From NCBI GenBank assembly GCA_964429795.1, contig CAYSCW010000008.1:17865-81864 (forward strand): a stretch of DNA of 64,000 nt, in the 5' to 3' direction. The notes beneath the pieces are model-generated. The model saw nothing but the letters and a program-made list of their open reading frames with translations. It was not told where the DNA came from and did no database searches. Source of the DNA: CAYSCW01 sp964429795 (GTDB lineage: Bacteria; Acidobacteriota; Aminicenantia; Aminicenantales; Aminicenantaceae). Of the stretch, positions 25,493 through 33,403 are shown piece after piece. Each line of letters starts with the position of its first letter. Position 1 is the stretch's first letter. The position numbers and the translations under genes are program-made.

Positions 25493-27547
25493 ATGAGTCA
25501 GGAAACAAAAATCACCCAAGTGGCAGAAAAAGAACTGGATTTCATAGAAAAGGAGTTTACCAAAACCCAGGAGCCTCTTTCTCTTGAGAAACTGACCGAG
25601 AAGCTTGCCTTCCAAAAAACCAAATCCCAACGTGCCCAGGAAGTCAAGGTCTACAACCCTTATTGTCGGTATGAAGTTGGAGACTATATTTATAAAGAAT
25701 ACGACGAACCTTTGACGGTAAGTAGCAAAGGAGCAGAGCATTTTAAGGAAGGGCTTGTCCTCAGGGTGATCAACAAAATTCCCTATGAAAGCTTCAACTG
25801 CGAGATGCTGGAAGTCGATTATTCAGGGGGAGGGCCCTTCCGCAAGCATATAGAGTACATGAAGAAAACCAAAACCCAGGTTCTCCTCCCCAGCAATCTG
25901 GAAGGAAAAGCCGAGATCCCTCAGATTCTTAAAAAGGAAGAAGACCCAAGACAAGATCAACTCCCTATGACAGAAAAGGACTTAAAAAAACTGAAGAACA
26001 ACCTTAAATCGGCTCTCTCCAAATCTCCCCTCTTTTTCAACTGGAACGGCTATTGGCAACTCAAAGATAAACAAGCCAAAATCGAGGAAGACAAGATTAG
26101 GGAAATTGAGAATCATCTCTCTGAGACAAGACAATCTGCAGAAACAGCGGAATTGATCAGCCGCTTTTTCAAATTAAAACCCGACCAGGAAGGATTTTCT
26201 CTCCATTGCATCAGTCTCAACTCTATTTTAGAAAAAAAACACAAAAAAAATTTTATCTATGTCTCACCCCAAAACTGGGGAAAATGGCATCTGAAACAGA
26301 CTCTTAACTCCTTCCTCGAAAAGCTCCCTGTTTCATCTCCCAAGGCCAAACTTCCCCCATTTGATCAAGAAAACCCGGAGGAACCGAAAGCTCAGCAGGG
26401 ACTCCCCTTAAAGGTCTATTTGACCTGGAGAGAGATCTTATCAGGAGGATTGAAGGTTTCTAAAGGCCTCGATAAAGAATTCTCCTCAGCCAGAGAATAC
26501 ATATTCACCGATGAAGAAGCCGGGAAAGACTATACCGTTTATTACTATCCCTCTGTTCATCTCTTTTTGGGACTGAAGGAGTTTTATGAAAGCAACAACA
26601 CGCCCCAAGGAGCGAGCTTAACTTTAGAGAGAAAAAAAGACACTCACTTCAACTTCTGGATCAAAAAGTCGAAGAAAAAGCTTTTTGTACTGAAGATGAC
26701 TTATGATCCAGAGGAAGATAAATTGACAACATCAGGAGAAGAAGCTTTTACCTTTGCCCTGCCCAACAAGATCATTCACCTCCAAAGGGAAACTCTGAAC
26801 AAGCTCTTCTCTCTCTACGACCGTAGGGATGGCTTGAGCCTTGAGCAACTTCTGGTCCTTATTTTTGAAAATTTTGGTGTAGGCACAGACAAACGCTCCC
26901 TCCACTTCATGAGAGCCTATCATCTGGTCGACATCTTGAAGCGAACCACAGAGGAAGATGTGGAAAAGACCCTGCTCAATTCTCCTGAATTCAAAAAAAC
27001 AGAGAAAAAGAAGGGAATTTTCCTCTATGAGGAAAAAATAAAAAAAGAAGAGGAAGAAGCCCCTCCGAAACCAAAAGTCGAGGAAAAAATAGAAGGGCCT
27101 CCCCCAGAGGTGCCTCCAGTGGCCCCGCTCGAACTCCAGGAGATGAGAAAGGAAGAGGTGAGAGCAGAAGCTCCTTCAGTCACCGAAGAGGTGGAGATAA
27201 AAGAACCGGAAATCCCAGAAAGAGCCAAACCACTAAAGAAGGAAAAAGAATTCAAGAAAAAGAGATCGAAGATAAGGATGGAACCTGAGAAGGATTTCCG
27301 AAGGAGAAAAGGCGAAAGAAGGATCATTGAAGAAAAGATCGAGCTGGAAGAATCTGAGCAGGAAGCCCTGATAGCCATAAAGGCCAAAGAGAAAAAGGAG
27401 ATAGGAGAGAAAAGAGAAGAACTCAGGCCAGAGGAAAAGAAAAAAGAATATAAGCCTTCTGCTCCTGAAGGACCGGTCTTTGGCCTCTTCGCTGAAAAGC
27501 TCAAATCAGCTTTAGAAGAAAAGAAAAAGAAAAAAAAGAAAGAATAA
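25493..27547 (+). CDS. Large protein of unknown function with charged tail
   Basis: 684 residues, not recognised. No signal peptide or membrane helix. Residues about 50-130 form a compact, aromatic-rich block (YEVGDYIYKEYDEPL, then FNCEMLEVDYSGGGPF) that may be a beta-barrel or SH3-like domain. Residues about 140-480 look globular and partly helical, with a short helix-turn-helix-like piece near the end. From about 500 the chain becomes Glu/Lys/Pro-rich, low in complexity and likely disordered or coiled, ending in a Lys run. It starts two bases after the argF stop, so it is probably co-transcribed. A nucleic-acid-associated role is a guess from composition only. Confidence 0.55.
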   Translation: MSQETKITQVAEKELDFIEKEFTKTQEPLSLEKLTEKLAFQKTKSQRAQEVKVYNPYCRYEVGDYIYKEYDEPLTVSSKGAEHFKEGLVLRVINKIPYESFNCEMLEVDYSGGGPFRKHIEYMKKTKTQVLLPSNLEGKAEIPQILKKEEDPRQDQLPMTEKDLKKLKNNLKSALSKSPLFFNWNGYWQLKDKQAKIEEDKIREIENHLSETRQSAETAELISRFFKLKPDQEGFSLHCISLNSILEKKHKKNFIYVSPQNWGKWHLKQTLNSFLEKLPVSSPKAKLPPFDQENPEEPKAQQGLPLKVYLTWREILSGGLKVSKGLDKEFSSAREYIFTDEEAGKDYTVYYYPSVHLFLGLKEFYESNNTPQGASLTLERKKDTHFNFWIKKSKKKLFVLKMTYDPEEDKLTTSGEEAFTFALPNKIIHLQRETLNKLFSLYDRRDGLSLEQLLVLIFENFGVGTDKRSLHFMRAYHLVDILKRTTEEDVEKTLLNSPEFKKTEKKKGIFLYEEKIKKEEEEAPPKPKVEEKIEGPPPEVPPVAPLELQEMRKEEVRAEAPSVTEEVEIKEPEIPERAKPLKKEKEFKKKRSKIRMEPEKDFRRRKGERRIIEEKIELEESEQEALIAIKAKEKKEIGEKREELRPEEKKKEYKPSAPEGPVFGLFAEKLKSALEEKKKKKKKE

Positions 27548-27552
27548 ATCGT

Positions 27553-28638
27553 TCATAAGATCTCTCGCACAGGCCCATTTCTCCGCGTCACTCCCAACTG
27601 GTCGAGCAATTCCAGAAGAGGAATAGCGTATTTCCGGCTTAAGCCCGTCATCTTCTTGAATTCTGAAACAGTCAGCTCCTTCTTTCCAGAGCTCTTGATC
27701 CGGGAAATGAGCTCATCCAACCATTGGGAATGAATAATGAATCCTTCCTTTCCCAACACAATTTTCTTTCTCTCCACAAGGAGAGAGAGTAAGCGGCTCA
27801 GTTTCTGAGGTGAAATCCCTATTGATTGGCTCAGTTCTTCTGGGGAACCAATCTGTAAGGCTCCGCACATCTCTTCCAGCTTTCTCAAAATCTTTTCATC
27901 CCAGAGAGATAAAGTCCGCTCAAAACCGTATAGAGCTGCTCTCTCTGTTGATGCTACTACCTTATTTTCTTTGGTAAGGCGATGGATAGCCAAGGCAAGG
28001 ATTTTCCGATCCACACCGAATCTCTTCATGAGCCTGTCCCAAGAGACACCTTGTTCTTGTGGATGCCTCTCATGAAAGGCACTAAGATATTTCAGTATTC
28101 TTTGACAGAGAAATTCAAAGCTAGTCTTGGAAAGGAGAAAAAGGGGAGAGAAGGAAAGAATCTTCAACACTCCTTTCTCCTCCAATCCTTGGCTGAGAGA
28201 GAGGAGTTTAGCCTGACTTAAAGAAGAAAATTGAGCAAGCTCTCTTTCCTTAACTCCCTCCAAGCCTTTTTCCTGGACAAGGGCAGCAAGCATTTCCCAC
28301 TCCCCTCCCAGAAGTTTCTGTAAAAAGATGATCCTTCTCTTCTCCTTTTTTCCTCTAATTTTCTCTGAATGGAGGAAAAGAACTATCCCTTTGCCCAAAA
28401 GGCTCTTTCTTTTAAGCTCCTTAACCTCAAATCTGTCCTTCCATTTCAGAGGAAGTGGGTGGCTGGTGTGGACTCTGACGAAATGCTCATCCTGCTTCGT
28501 TCTTCGAGCCTGGGGATAGAAAGAGAATGAGGCTGAAACCTTTGTTTTTTTAAAAAGAATTTGAGCATCAAGACTTTCCCCCTTCTTTCGAGGTAAAAAA
28601 TCGACTGCCGCATCAAAACAGGCCGTCTCCATGCTCAT
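27553..28638 (-). CDS. SelB-like protein reduced to the C-terminal half (no GTPase domain)
   Basis: 361 residues. The C-terminal winged-helix repeats of selenocysteine elongation factor SelB are recognisable, with the final SECIS-binding module near verbatim for the family (LTVSEFKKMTGLSRKYAIPL, then GVTRR). Before them is what looks like the EF-Tu domain III remnant (LPLKWKDRFEVKELKRKSLL). The G-domain and domain II, normally about 260 residues, are absent, and the frame begins by ATGA overlap with rnr, so this is the designed start and not a missing exon. It may work with a separate GTPase, regulate, or be a degenerate relic. Confidence 0.75.
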   Translation of the reverse strand: MSMETACFDAAVDFLPRKKGESLDAQILFKKTKVSASFSFYPQARRTKQDEHFVRVHTSHPLPLKWKDRFEVKELKRKSLLGKGIVLFLHSEKIRGKKEKRRIIFLQKLLGGEWEMLAALVQEKGLEGVKERELAQFSSLSQAKLLSLSQGLEEKGVLKILSFSPLFLLSKTSFEFLCQRILKYLSAFHERHPQEQGVSWDRLMKRFGVDRKILALAIHRLTKENKVVASTERAALYGFERTLSLWDEKILRKLEEMCGALQIGSPEELSQSIGISPQKLSRLLSLLVERKKIVLGKEGFIIHSQWLDELISRIKSSGKKELTVSEFKKMTGLSRKYAIPLLELLDQLGVTRRNGPVREIL

Positions 28639-30698
28639 CTCTCTTTACTCTCCTGAGACAAAGTCAGGGTGATTCTTCTCGATATAGGGTCAACAGATGC
28701 TAAAGTCCCCTTCAATCGCTCTCCTAATTCAAACCGTCGGCCAGAACTTCTCCCCACTAACGTCTTTTCTGTTTTGCGGACATAATAGTCTTGCCCAAGA
28801 TCAGAGAAAAAGATGATTCCATCGACAAAATACCTGTCCAGCTCTACAACCAGTCCTGCCTTGGATATATCCACTATAATCCCGTCCACTTCTTCTCCCA
28901 GTTTTCCTCTGAGGTGCCGGTAGATTTTCCATTCCAAAAGATCTCTTTCGGCCTGATCAGCCCTCCTCTCCTGCTGAGAACAGAGAAGAGCCAGAGAATC
29001 AAGTTGCACAGGGTCCGGTCTCTCCCCTCTGATCACTGATTTCAAGATGCGATGAACAATCAAATCAGGATATCTCCGAATCGGAGAAGTAAAATGGGTA
29101 TAGTCACTTTTGGCCAGCCCATAGTGCCCCCTGTTTTCTTGGGAATAGGAAGCGAGTTTGAGGCTTTTTAGAACTTGAAGGTTTACGAATTTCTCCCAAG
29201 GCTTTCCCTTGGCCTGAGACAAGGCTTCCTGCAAATCCCTAGATTTAATCCTCTTTGCTTGGGGAAGAAAGATGCCGAAATGGACCAGCATCTCTCGAAG
29301 TTTTCTCAAATCCTCTTCTCCGGGTTTGGGGTGAACTCTGAATATCAAGGGAATATTTCTTCCTGAAAGAAAAGAAGCCACTGCCTCGTTGGCAACCACC
29401 ATGAATTCTTCGATGAGTTGATGAGCTTCGTTCGGTTCAAAGGGAAGGATGGAAACTAGATTTCCTTCCACATAGACAAGCTCAGGCTCGGTTAGATCAA
29501 AATCCAGGCTGCCCTTCTCATCCCTCTTCTTGCTCAGGATGCACGCCAGCTCCCTCATCAACAGCAAATCCGGGAGGAGTTCTTCATGTCTGCTCAGCTC
29601 CTCTCTATCTCCTTCAAAAATCTTATAAACAGACTGATAGGTCATGCGAGCTTTAGTCTTGATCAGGGAAGGATGAAAGGTCCTGTCTATAACATTCCCT
29701 TCTTGGTCAATCTCCAACACTACAGAGAGAGTCCGTTTTTCCTCTTCCGGCTTGAGGCTGCAAATGGATGTAGAAAGCTCCTCAGGCAACATATGAAGAG
29801 TCCGATCAGAAAAGTAGACGCTCGTCCCTCTCCTTGTGGCCTCCTTATCAAGGAAGGATCCCAGCTTCACATAGTGGGAGACATCGGCAATGTGAACCCC
29901 GAGGAGAAAATGGCCGTCTTCTTGCCTTTTCACGCTCACAGCATCGTCAAAATCCCGGGCATTCTGGCCATCGATTGTGACCGAAATCCAATCCCTGTAA
30001 TCCACTCTAGTCTTTCTCTCCTCATCCGATATGCTAGGCAGAAGAATCCTGGCTTCCTCCAGAGCTTCTCCTGAAAAGGAAGAAGGCAGGTCGTACAAGC
30101 GGATGACAGTTTCCGTATCTACACCGGGCTGGTCCGACTTGCCGAGCACATCCGTCAAGTGCATGGTTTCTCTTTCTACCTCAACAATCATACCCGGCTG
30201 AGGCGAAAATTTTGGGGGAATGATAATCGGAACTTCCTCAGAAAAAGGCCTTTCCAAAGGAAGAAAAAAGGCATTCCCTGCCCGTTCCCTGTAGAGACCT
30301 ACCACCTTCTTCTTGGTTCTCTCCAGGATACGAATGATTCGACCTTCTGGCTTTCCTTTCCTTCCTTTCCTTCTGTAGTAAACTTCAACCAGATCTCCAT
30401 CAAGGGCTCCTGCAGAATAAGGAGGAGGGATAAAAATATCCTCTGAGAGTCCTTCTTCAGGGCTGACGAACCCGTATCGCTTGGAAGAGGAGATATACCT
30501 CCCTCTCACCATGTGAGAGCGAGGGACCATAAAATATTTATGTCTTATCCTGAAAACCATCCCTTGGTTTTCCATTCTTTCTAAGGTCTTTTTTAGCTGG
30601 GATTTCTCTCGAGGAGCAAGCTGAAGCTCTCTTCGAAGCCTTTCCAATCCCAGGCCCTGCCTCCTCTTGCGCAACACGGAGATAATCCTATCAACCAT
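28635..30698 (-). CDS. rnr: Ribonuclease R (RNB family 3'-5' exoribonuclease)
   Basis: Processive 3'-5' exoribonuclease that degrades structured RNA. 687 residues: N-terminal helix-turn-helix, cold-shock domains (RGRYISSSKRYGFVSPEEG), RNB catalytic domain with the Asp cluster in TIDGQNARDFDDAVSV and HIADVSHYVK, the FTSPIRRYPDLIVHR signature, and a C-terminal S1 domain. Slightly shorter than E. coli RNase R because the basic tail is lacking. It overlaps the SelB-like gene by four bases. Confidence 0.95.
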   Translation of the reverse strand: MVDRIISVLRKRRQGLGLERLRRELQLAPREKSQLKKTLERMENQGMVFRIRHKYFMVPRSHMVRGRYISSSKRYGFVSPEEGLSEDIFIPPPYSAGALDGDLVEVYYRRKGRKGKPEGRIIRILERTKKKVVGLYRERAGNAFFLPLERPFSEEVPIIIPPKFSPQPGMIVEVERETMHLTDVLGKSDQPGVDTETVIRLYDLPSSFSGEALEEARILLPSISDEERKTRVDYRDWISVTIDGQNARDFDDAVSVKRQEDGHFLLGVHIADVSHYVKLGSFLDKEATRRGTSVYFSDRTLHMLPEELSTSICSLKPEEEKRTLSVVLEIDQEGNVIDRTFHPSLIKTKARMTYQSVYKIFEGDREELSRHEELLPDLLLMRELACILSKKRDEKGSLDFDLTEPELVYVEGNLVSILPFEPNEAHQLIEEFMVVANEAVASFLSGRNIPLIFRVHPKPGEEDLRKLREMLVHFGIFLPQAKRIKSRDLQEALSQAKGKPWEKFVNLQVLKSLKLASYSQENRGHYGLAKSDYTHFTSPIRRYPDLIVHRILKSVIRGERPDPVQLDSLALLCSQQERRADQAERDLLEWKIYRHLRGKLGEEVDGIIVDISKAGLVVELDRYFVDGIIFFSDLGQDYYVRKTEKTLVGRSSGRRFELGERLKGTLASVDPISRRITLTLSQESKER

Positions 30699-30707
30699 CT
30701 TTATTTC

Positions 30708-30791
30708 TTGGGGTCATGCCTCATTATCCATAAATACACAGGACGATAACAATGTCCCTTGGCTTCCTTTGATGACGGAGCCTGACCCCAA
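30708..30791. repeat. REP-like inverted repeat with GGGGTCA/TGACCCC ends
   Basis: Terminal arms TTGGGGTCATGCC (30708-30720) and GAGCCTGACCCCAA (30778-30791) face each other across about 57 bases between rnr and an unknown gene. Elements with such ends are common in bacterial genomes that carry REP-associated tyrosine transposases; no transposase is in this window. It differs from the larger repeats elsewhere here. Confidence 0.55.
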
Positions 30792-30798
30792 ATCCTTT

Positions 30799-31440
30799 TC
30801 AATAATAAAAAAGAGAAATATATGGTATCTTGTGTCTTTCTCTCAGTTGCTTCACCCCTTTTATCTTGCTGGTATTCAGCTGATCCACGTTCTCTCTCCT
30901 GTCTGTCTCGGCGTCTTTTTGCTCTCTTCCCCCTTGTTCTTTCTGAAGAAATTTTTCCACAAGAAGCCTTTCTACCTCCTCATCGAGAAGCTCCAGCCTT
31001 TCCTCCTCAACCTGGCTTTGGGAGAGAAGCTCATAAGCCTGAGAGTAGACGTCTTTGAGGAAAGTGACTGGAATCGGTAGTATCTTTAAAAACATCTTTA
31101 CCTCGGCCCTAGCTTTCTTTCTCTTATCATCACTGTCAGGTTTACTCTTCCTGCTTCCTACCTTTCTCTCTTTATATTGCTGGAAGGCCTTGACAACTTG
31201 GGGTTGACAATAAGAGAGAGAAAGAATTTTGCTCTGTTTGTGTTGCTTAGATCCACGGTTTCCAAAAGACCTTGTTATCCCCTCCATAACCACTCTCAGG
31301 GGAATTCCCATCTTTTCCCAACGGGTGATAAGGTCAAGGTCTTTTGAAGAGAGAAAAAAGGGCGAACCTCGATGCCTAAAGAAATGGCGGCCGATTGTCT
31401 GAAAATACTCACTTCTCTGATTGTCTTTAATCTTGGTCAT
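30799..31440 (-). CDS. Conserved-looking hypothetical protein, helical, 213 residues
   Basis: Not recognised. Starts MTKIKDNQRSEYFQTIGRHF, continues with FRHRGSPFFLSSKDLDLITR and WEKMGIPLRVVMEGITRSF, a pattern of conserved aromatic and charged residues that looks like a small helical domain, then becomes Lys/Glu-rich with coiled-coil character (about 100-180). No signal peptide or membrane segment. Located between coaX and rnr on the same strand. The N-terminal third is the part most likely to be conserved. No function is proposed. Confidence 0.6.
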   Translation of the reverse strand: MTKIKDNQRSEYFQTIGRHFFRHRGSPFFLSSKDLDLITRWEKMGIPLRVVMEGITRSFGNRGSKQHKQSKILSLSYCQPQVVKAFQQYKERKVGSRKSKPDSDDKRKKARAEVKMFLKILPIPVTFLKDVYSQAYELLSQSQVEEERLELLDEEVERLLVEKFLQKEQGGREQKDAETDRRENVDQLNTSKIKGVKQLRERHKIPYISLFYY

Positions 31441-31527
31441 TTTCCTCGGTCAGCAATTGCTCCTTTCTTTCAACATATCCAGCTAGACTCATGAGAGCAT
31501 CAATATCTACATTCTTTCCTGCAACCC

Positions 31528-32295
31528 TTATTCCTCATTAAGCTTATAAATAATCCTCAATCCTTCAAGCACCAGATTAGGTTCGTAGAAATCGATGGAT
31601 TCTATCTCCCGATACATGAGAGCCGCCGTTCCTCCAGTGGAAATCACTTTTGTTTCTTCTCCCAGCTCCTTTTTCATTTCTTGGATTATTGCAGAAACAA
31701 GCCCGATATACCCGAAGTAAATCCCGGATTGCATGCTCGCTACAGTTGTCCGTCCTATGGCCTTCTTAGGCTTCCTGATCTCTATACGAGGCAGCTTAGC
31801 TGTTCTCAGGTAAAGGGACTCAGCGGCAATCTGCATTCCAGGAGCGATGGCTCCCCCCAGATATTCTCCCCTGGAGGAGATAGCATCAAATGTGGTGGCC
31901 GTACCGAAATCGACCACAATGGAAGGCCCCGCGTACTTGGAAAAGGCAGCCACCGATGAAACCACACGATCCGCCCCGACCTCGAGTGGATTCTCATAGA
32001 GAATAGGCATTCCTGTTTTCAAACCAGGCCCGACCTCAAGGGCCTTGACTTGAAATAAACTTCTGGACAATTCTTGAAAGACAGGTGTCAAAGGAGGAAC
32101 AACACTAGAGAGCATGACTGATTTCACCTCCGTTTCTTCCAAACCAGAAAGAGAGAAGAGACTCATGAGGGTTATTCCATATTCATCGCTTGTTTTTTCT
32201 CTCTCTGAGCGGATCTTCCAGTGCTTGACCAACCTGCTTCCCTCAAAGACACCTAAAGCAATGCATGTGTTCCCAATATCTATGGCTAAGAGCAT
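31528..32295 (-). CDS. coaX: Type III pantothenate kinase
   Basis: First step of coenzyme A synthesis from pantothenate. 255 residues of the ASKHA fold: phosphate-binding DIGNTCIALGVFEG, pantothenate region GADRVVSSVAAFSKY, catalytic Asp in VVDFGTATTFDAIS, and GGAIAPGMQIAAESL. Type III enzymes are not feedback-inhibited by CoA. It follows birA by 12 bases; birA-coaX is a common pair. Confidence 0.95.
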   Translation of the reverse strand: MLLAIDIGNTCIALGVFEGSRLVKHWKIRSEREKTSDEYGITLMSLFSLSGLEETEVKSVMLSSVVPPLTPVFQELSRSLFQVKALEVGPGLKTGMPILYENPLEVGADRVVSSVAAFSKYAGPSIVVDFGTATTFDAISSRGEYLGGAIAPGMQIAAESLYLRTAKLPRIEIRKPKKAIGRTTVASMQSGIYFGYIGLVSAIIQEMKKELGEETKVISTGGTAALMYREIESIDFYEPNLVLEGLRIIYKLNEE

Positions 32296-32307
32296 ATGAT
32301 TCCTCCT

Positions 32308-33054
32308 TTATTTATGCCTGACGATCTGTGTCTCACCAGAGAAGAAGACTTTCTTTCTCTCTGCTATTTGGAGGACGAGTCTTCCCTTCGAGTCAATTCC
32401 CTTGAATATTCCTTCAAATCTCTCCTTCTCCGTGGTTGCAGCCACTTTCTTCCCCGGAGACAAGGCTGAGTTTTTCTCAAAAGAGCTGACGATCTGACGG
32501 TCTTTTCCTCTTAAGAAATAATCATACCAAAGATTGAGGGCTGACCACAATTCAGGGAGAATCTCTTCCCTCCGGATTCTTTCGTTTTTTGCCATTTTGA
32601 TAGAGACCGCTTCCTTACGGATCTGTGCAGGAAAATCCTCTGGATCATGATTGAGGTTAAGGCCTATCCCCAGAATTACATAGCTCAGTCGGTTTCCTAA
32701 AAAACAGCTTTCACAAAGAACGCCCCCCATCTTTTTCCCTCTCCAAATCAAATCATTGGGCCACTTGAGCAAGATCTCAATGCCGGTTGAATTCAACAAA
32801 GCCTTCCTCACGGCTAGGCCAGCAGCAAGAGGAAGAAGAGAGATTGTGGACCTAGGGGGCCGGAGAATGACCGACATGTAGAGGCCCTTATTCTTTACCG
32901 AAAACCAGCCTCTTCCCATCCTCCCTCTGCCCTTTGTCTGCTCATCAGCGATAACCACTGTTCCTTCCTCTTCTCCAGCCAATGCCAATTCCTTGGCCAG
33001 ATCATTGGTGGAAGAACAGCTTCTAACCCTGTGGATTCTTTCTCCGATATTCAT
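32308..33054 (-). CDS. birA: Biotin-[acetyl-CoA-carboxylase] ligase (monofunctional)
   Basis: Attaches biotin to carboxyl-carrier proteins. About 248 residues, class I: catalytic domain only (STNDLAKELA, ADEQTKGRGRMGRGW, LKWPNDLIWRGKKMGGVL) plus the small C-terminal SH3-like domain, without the DNA-binding domain of the E. coli repressor form. The ATG at 33054 has AAGGGG nine bases upstream; an in-frame TTG at 33108 lies close to a repeat and is less likely. Confidence 0.93.
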   Translation of the reverse strand: MNIGERIHRVRSCSSTNDLAKELALAGEEEGTVVIADEQTKGRGRMGRGWFSVKNKGLYMSVILRPPRSTISLLPLAAGLAVRKALLNSTGIEILLKWPNDLIWRGKKMGGVLCESCFLGNRLSYVILGIGLNLNHDPEDFPAQIRKEAVSIKMAKNERIRREEILPELWSALNLWYDYFLRGKDRQIVSSFEKNSALSPGKKVAATTEKERFEGIFKGIDSKGRLVLQIAERKKVFFSGETQIVRHK

Positions 33055-33133
33055 CCGGCTCAACCCCTTGAATTTAACTAACGTGTCTGGATGTGCCTTC
33101 TCCCTCAATGTTCATCTGTCATTGATCGAACAC

Positions 33134-33373
33134 AAAAGCATCTTCCGTGATGATTTCGAGGACAATCAGGCAAGCTGATGAGGAATGCCATCCGCAGGCG
33201 AGCGGGAATGGTTCCTGTCCATCCGAAGCCCATAGTGGCGGGTGGGAGGGTCTTGGCGAGGATGGACAGGAACCGATGCTCCGAGGAATGAGCGGATTTT
33301 CCTCGCTGGGGAAAATCCGCGTGCTGACGATTCAGCTTGTCTGATTGTTGCCTCATCACGGATTTCAAGATGT
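33134..33373. mobile_element. Chimeric structured repeat: type A hairpin nested in a type B element
   Basis: Ends and outer stems are type B (CAATCAGGCAAGCT near 33163, AGCTTGTCTGATTG near 33333, and the GCGGATTTTCC hairpin near 33293). In place of the TTCCTCG hairpin arm there is the full type A hairpin, GGTTCCTGTCCATCC (33210-33224) pairing perfectly with GGATGGACAGGAACC (33260-33274) around the G-rich loop, after which the B sequence resumes at CCGAGGAATGAGCGG. Flanks ATCGAACAC and ATCCAATAC (7 of 9 alike) may be an eroded target duplication. It fills the birA-valS gap of about 350 bases; the frame across it is not a gene. Confidence 0.8.
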
Positions 33374-33403
33374 TTGCATCCAATACTTGAAAGTTAAAAT
33401 CCT

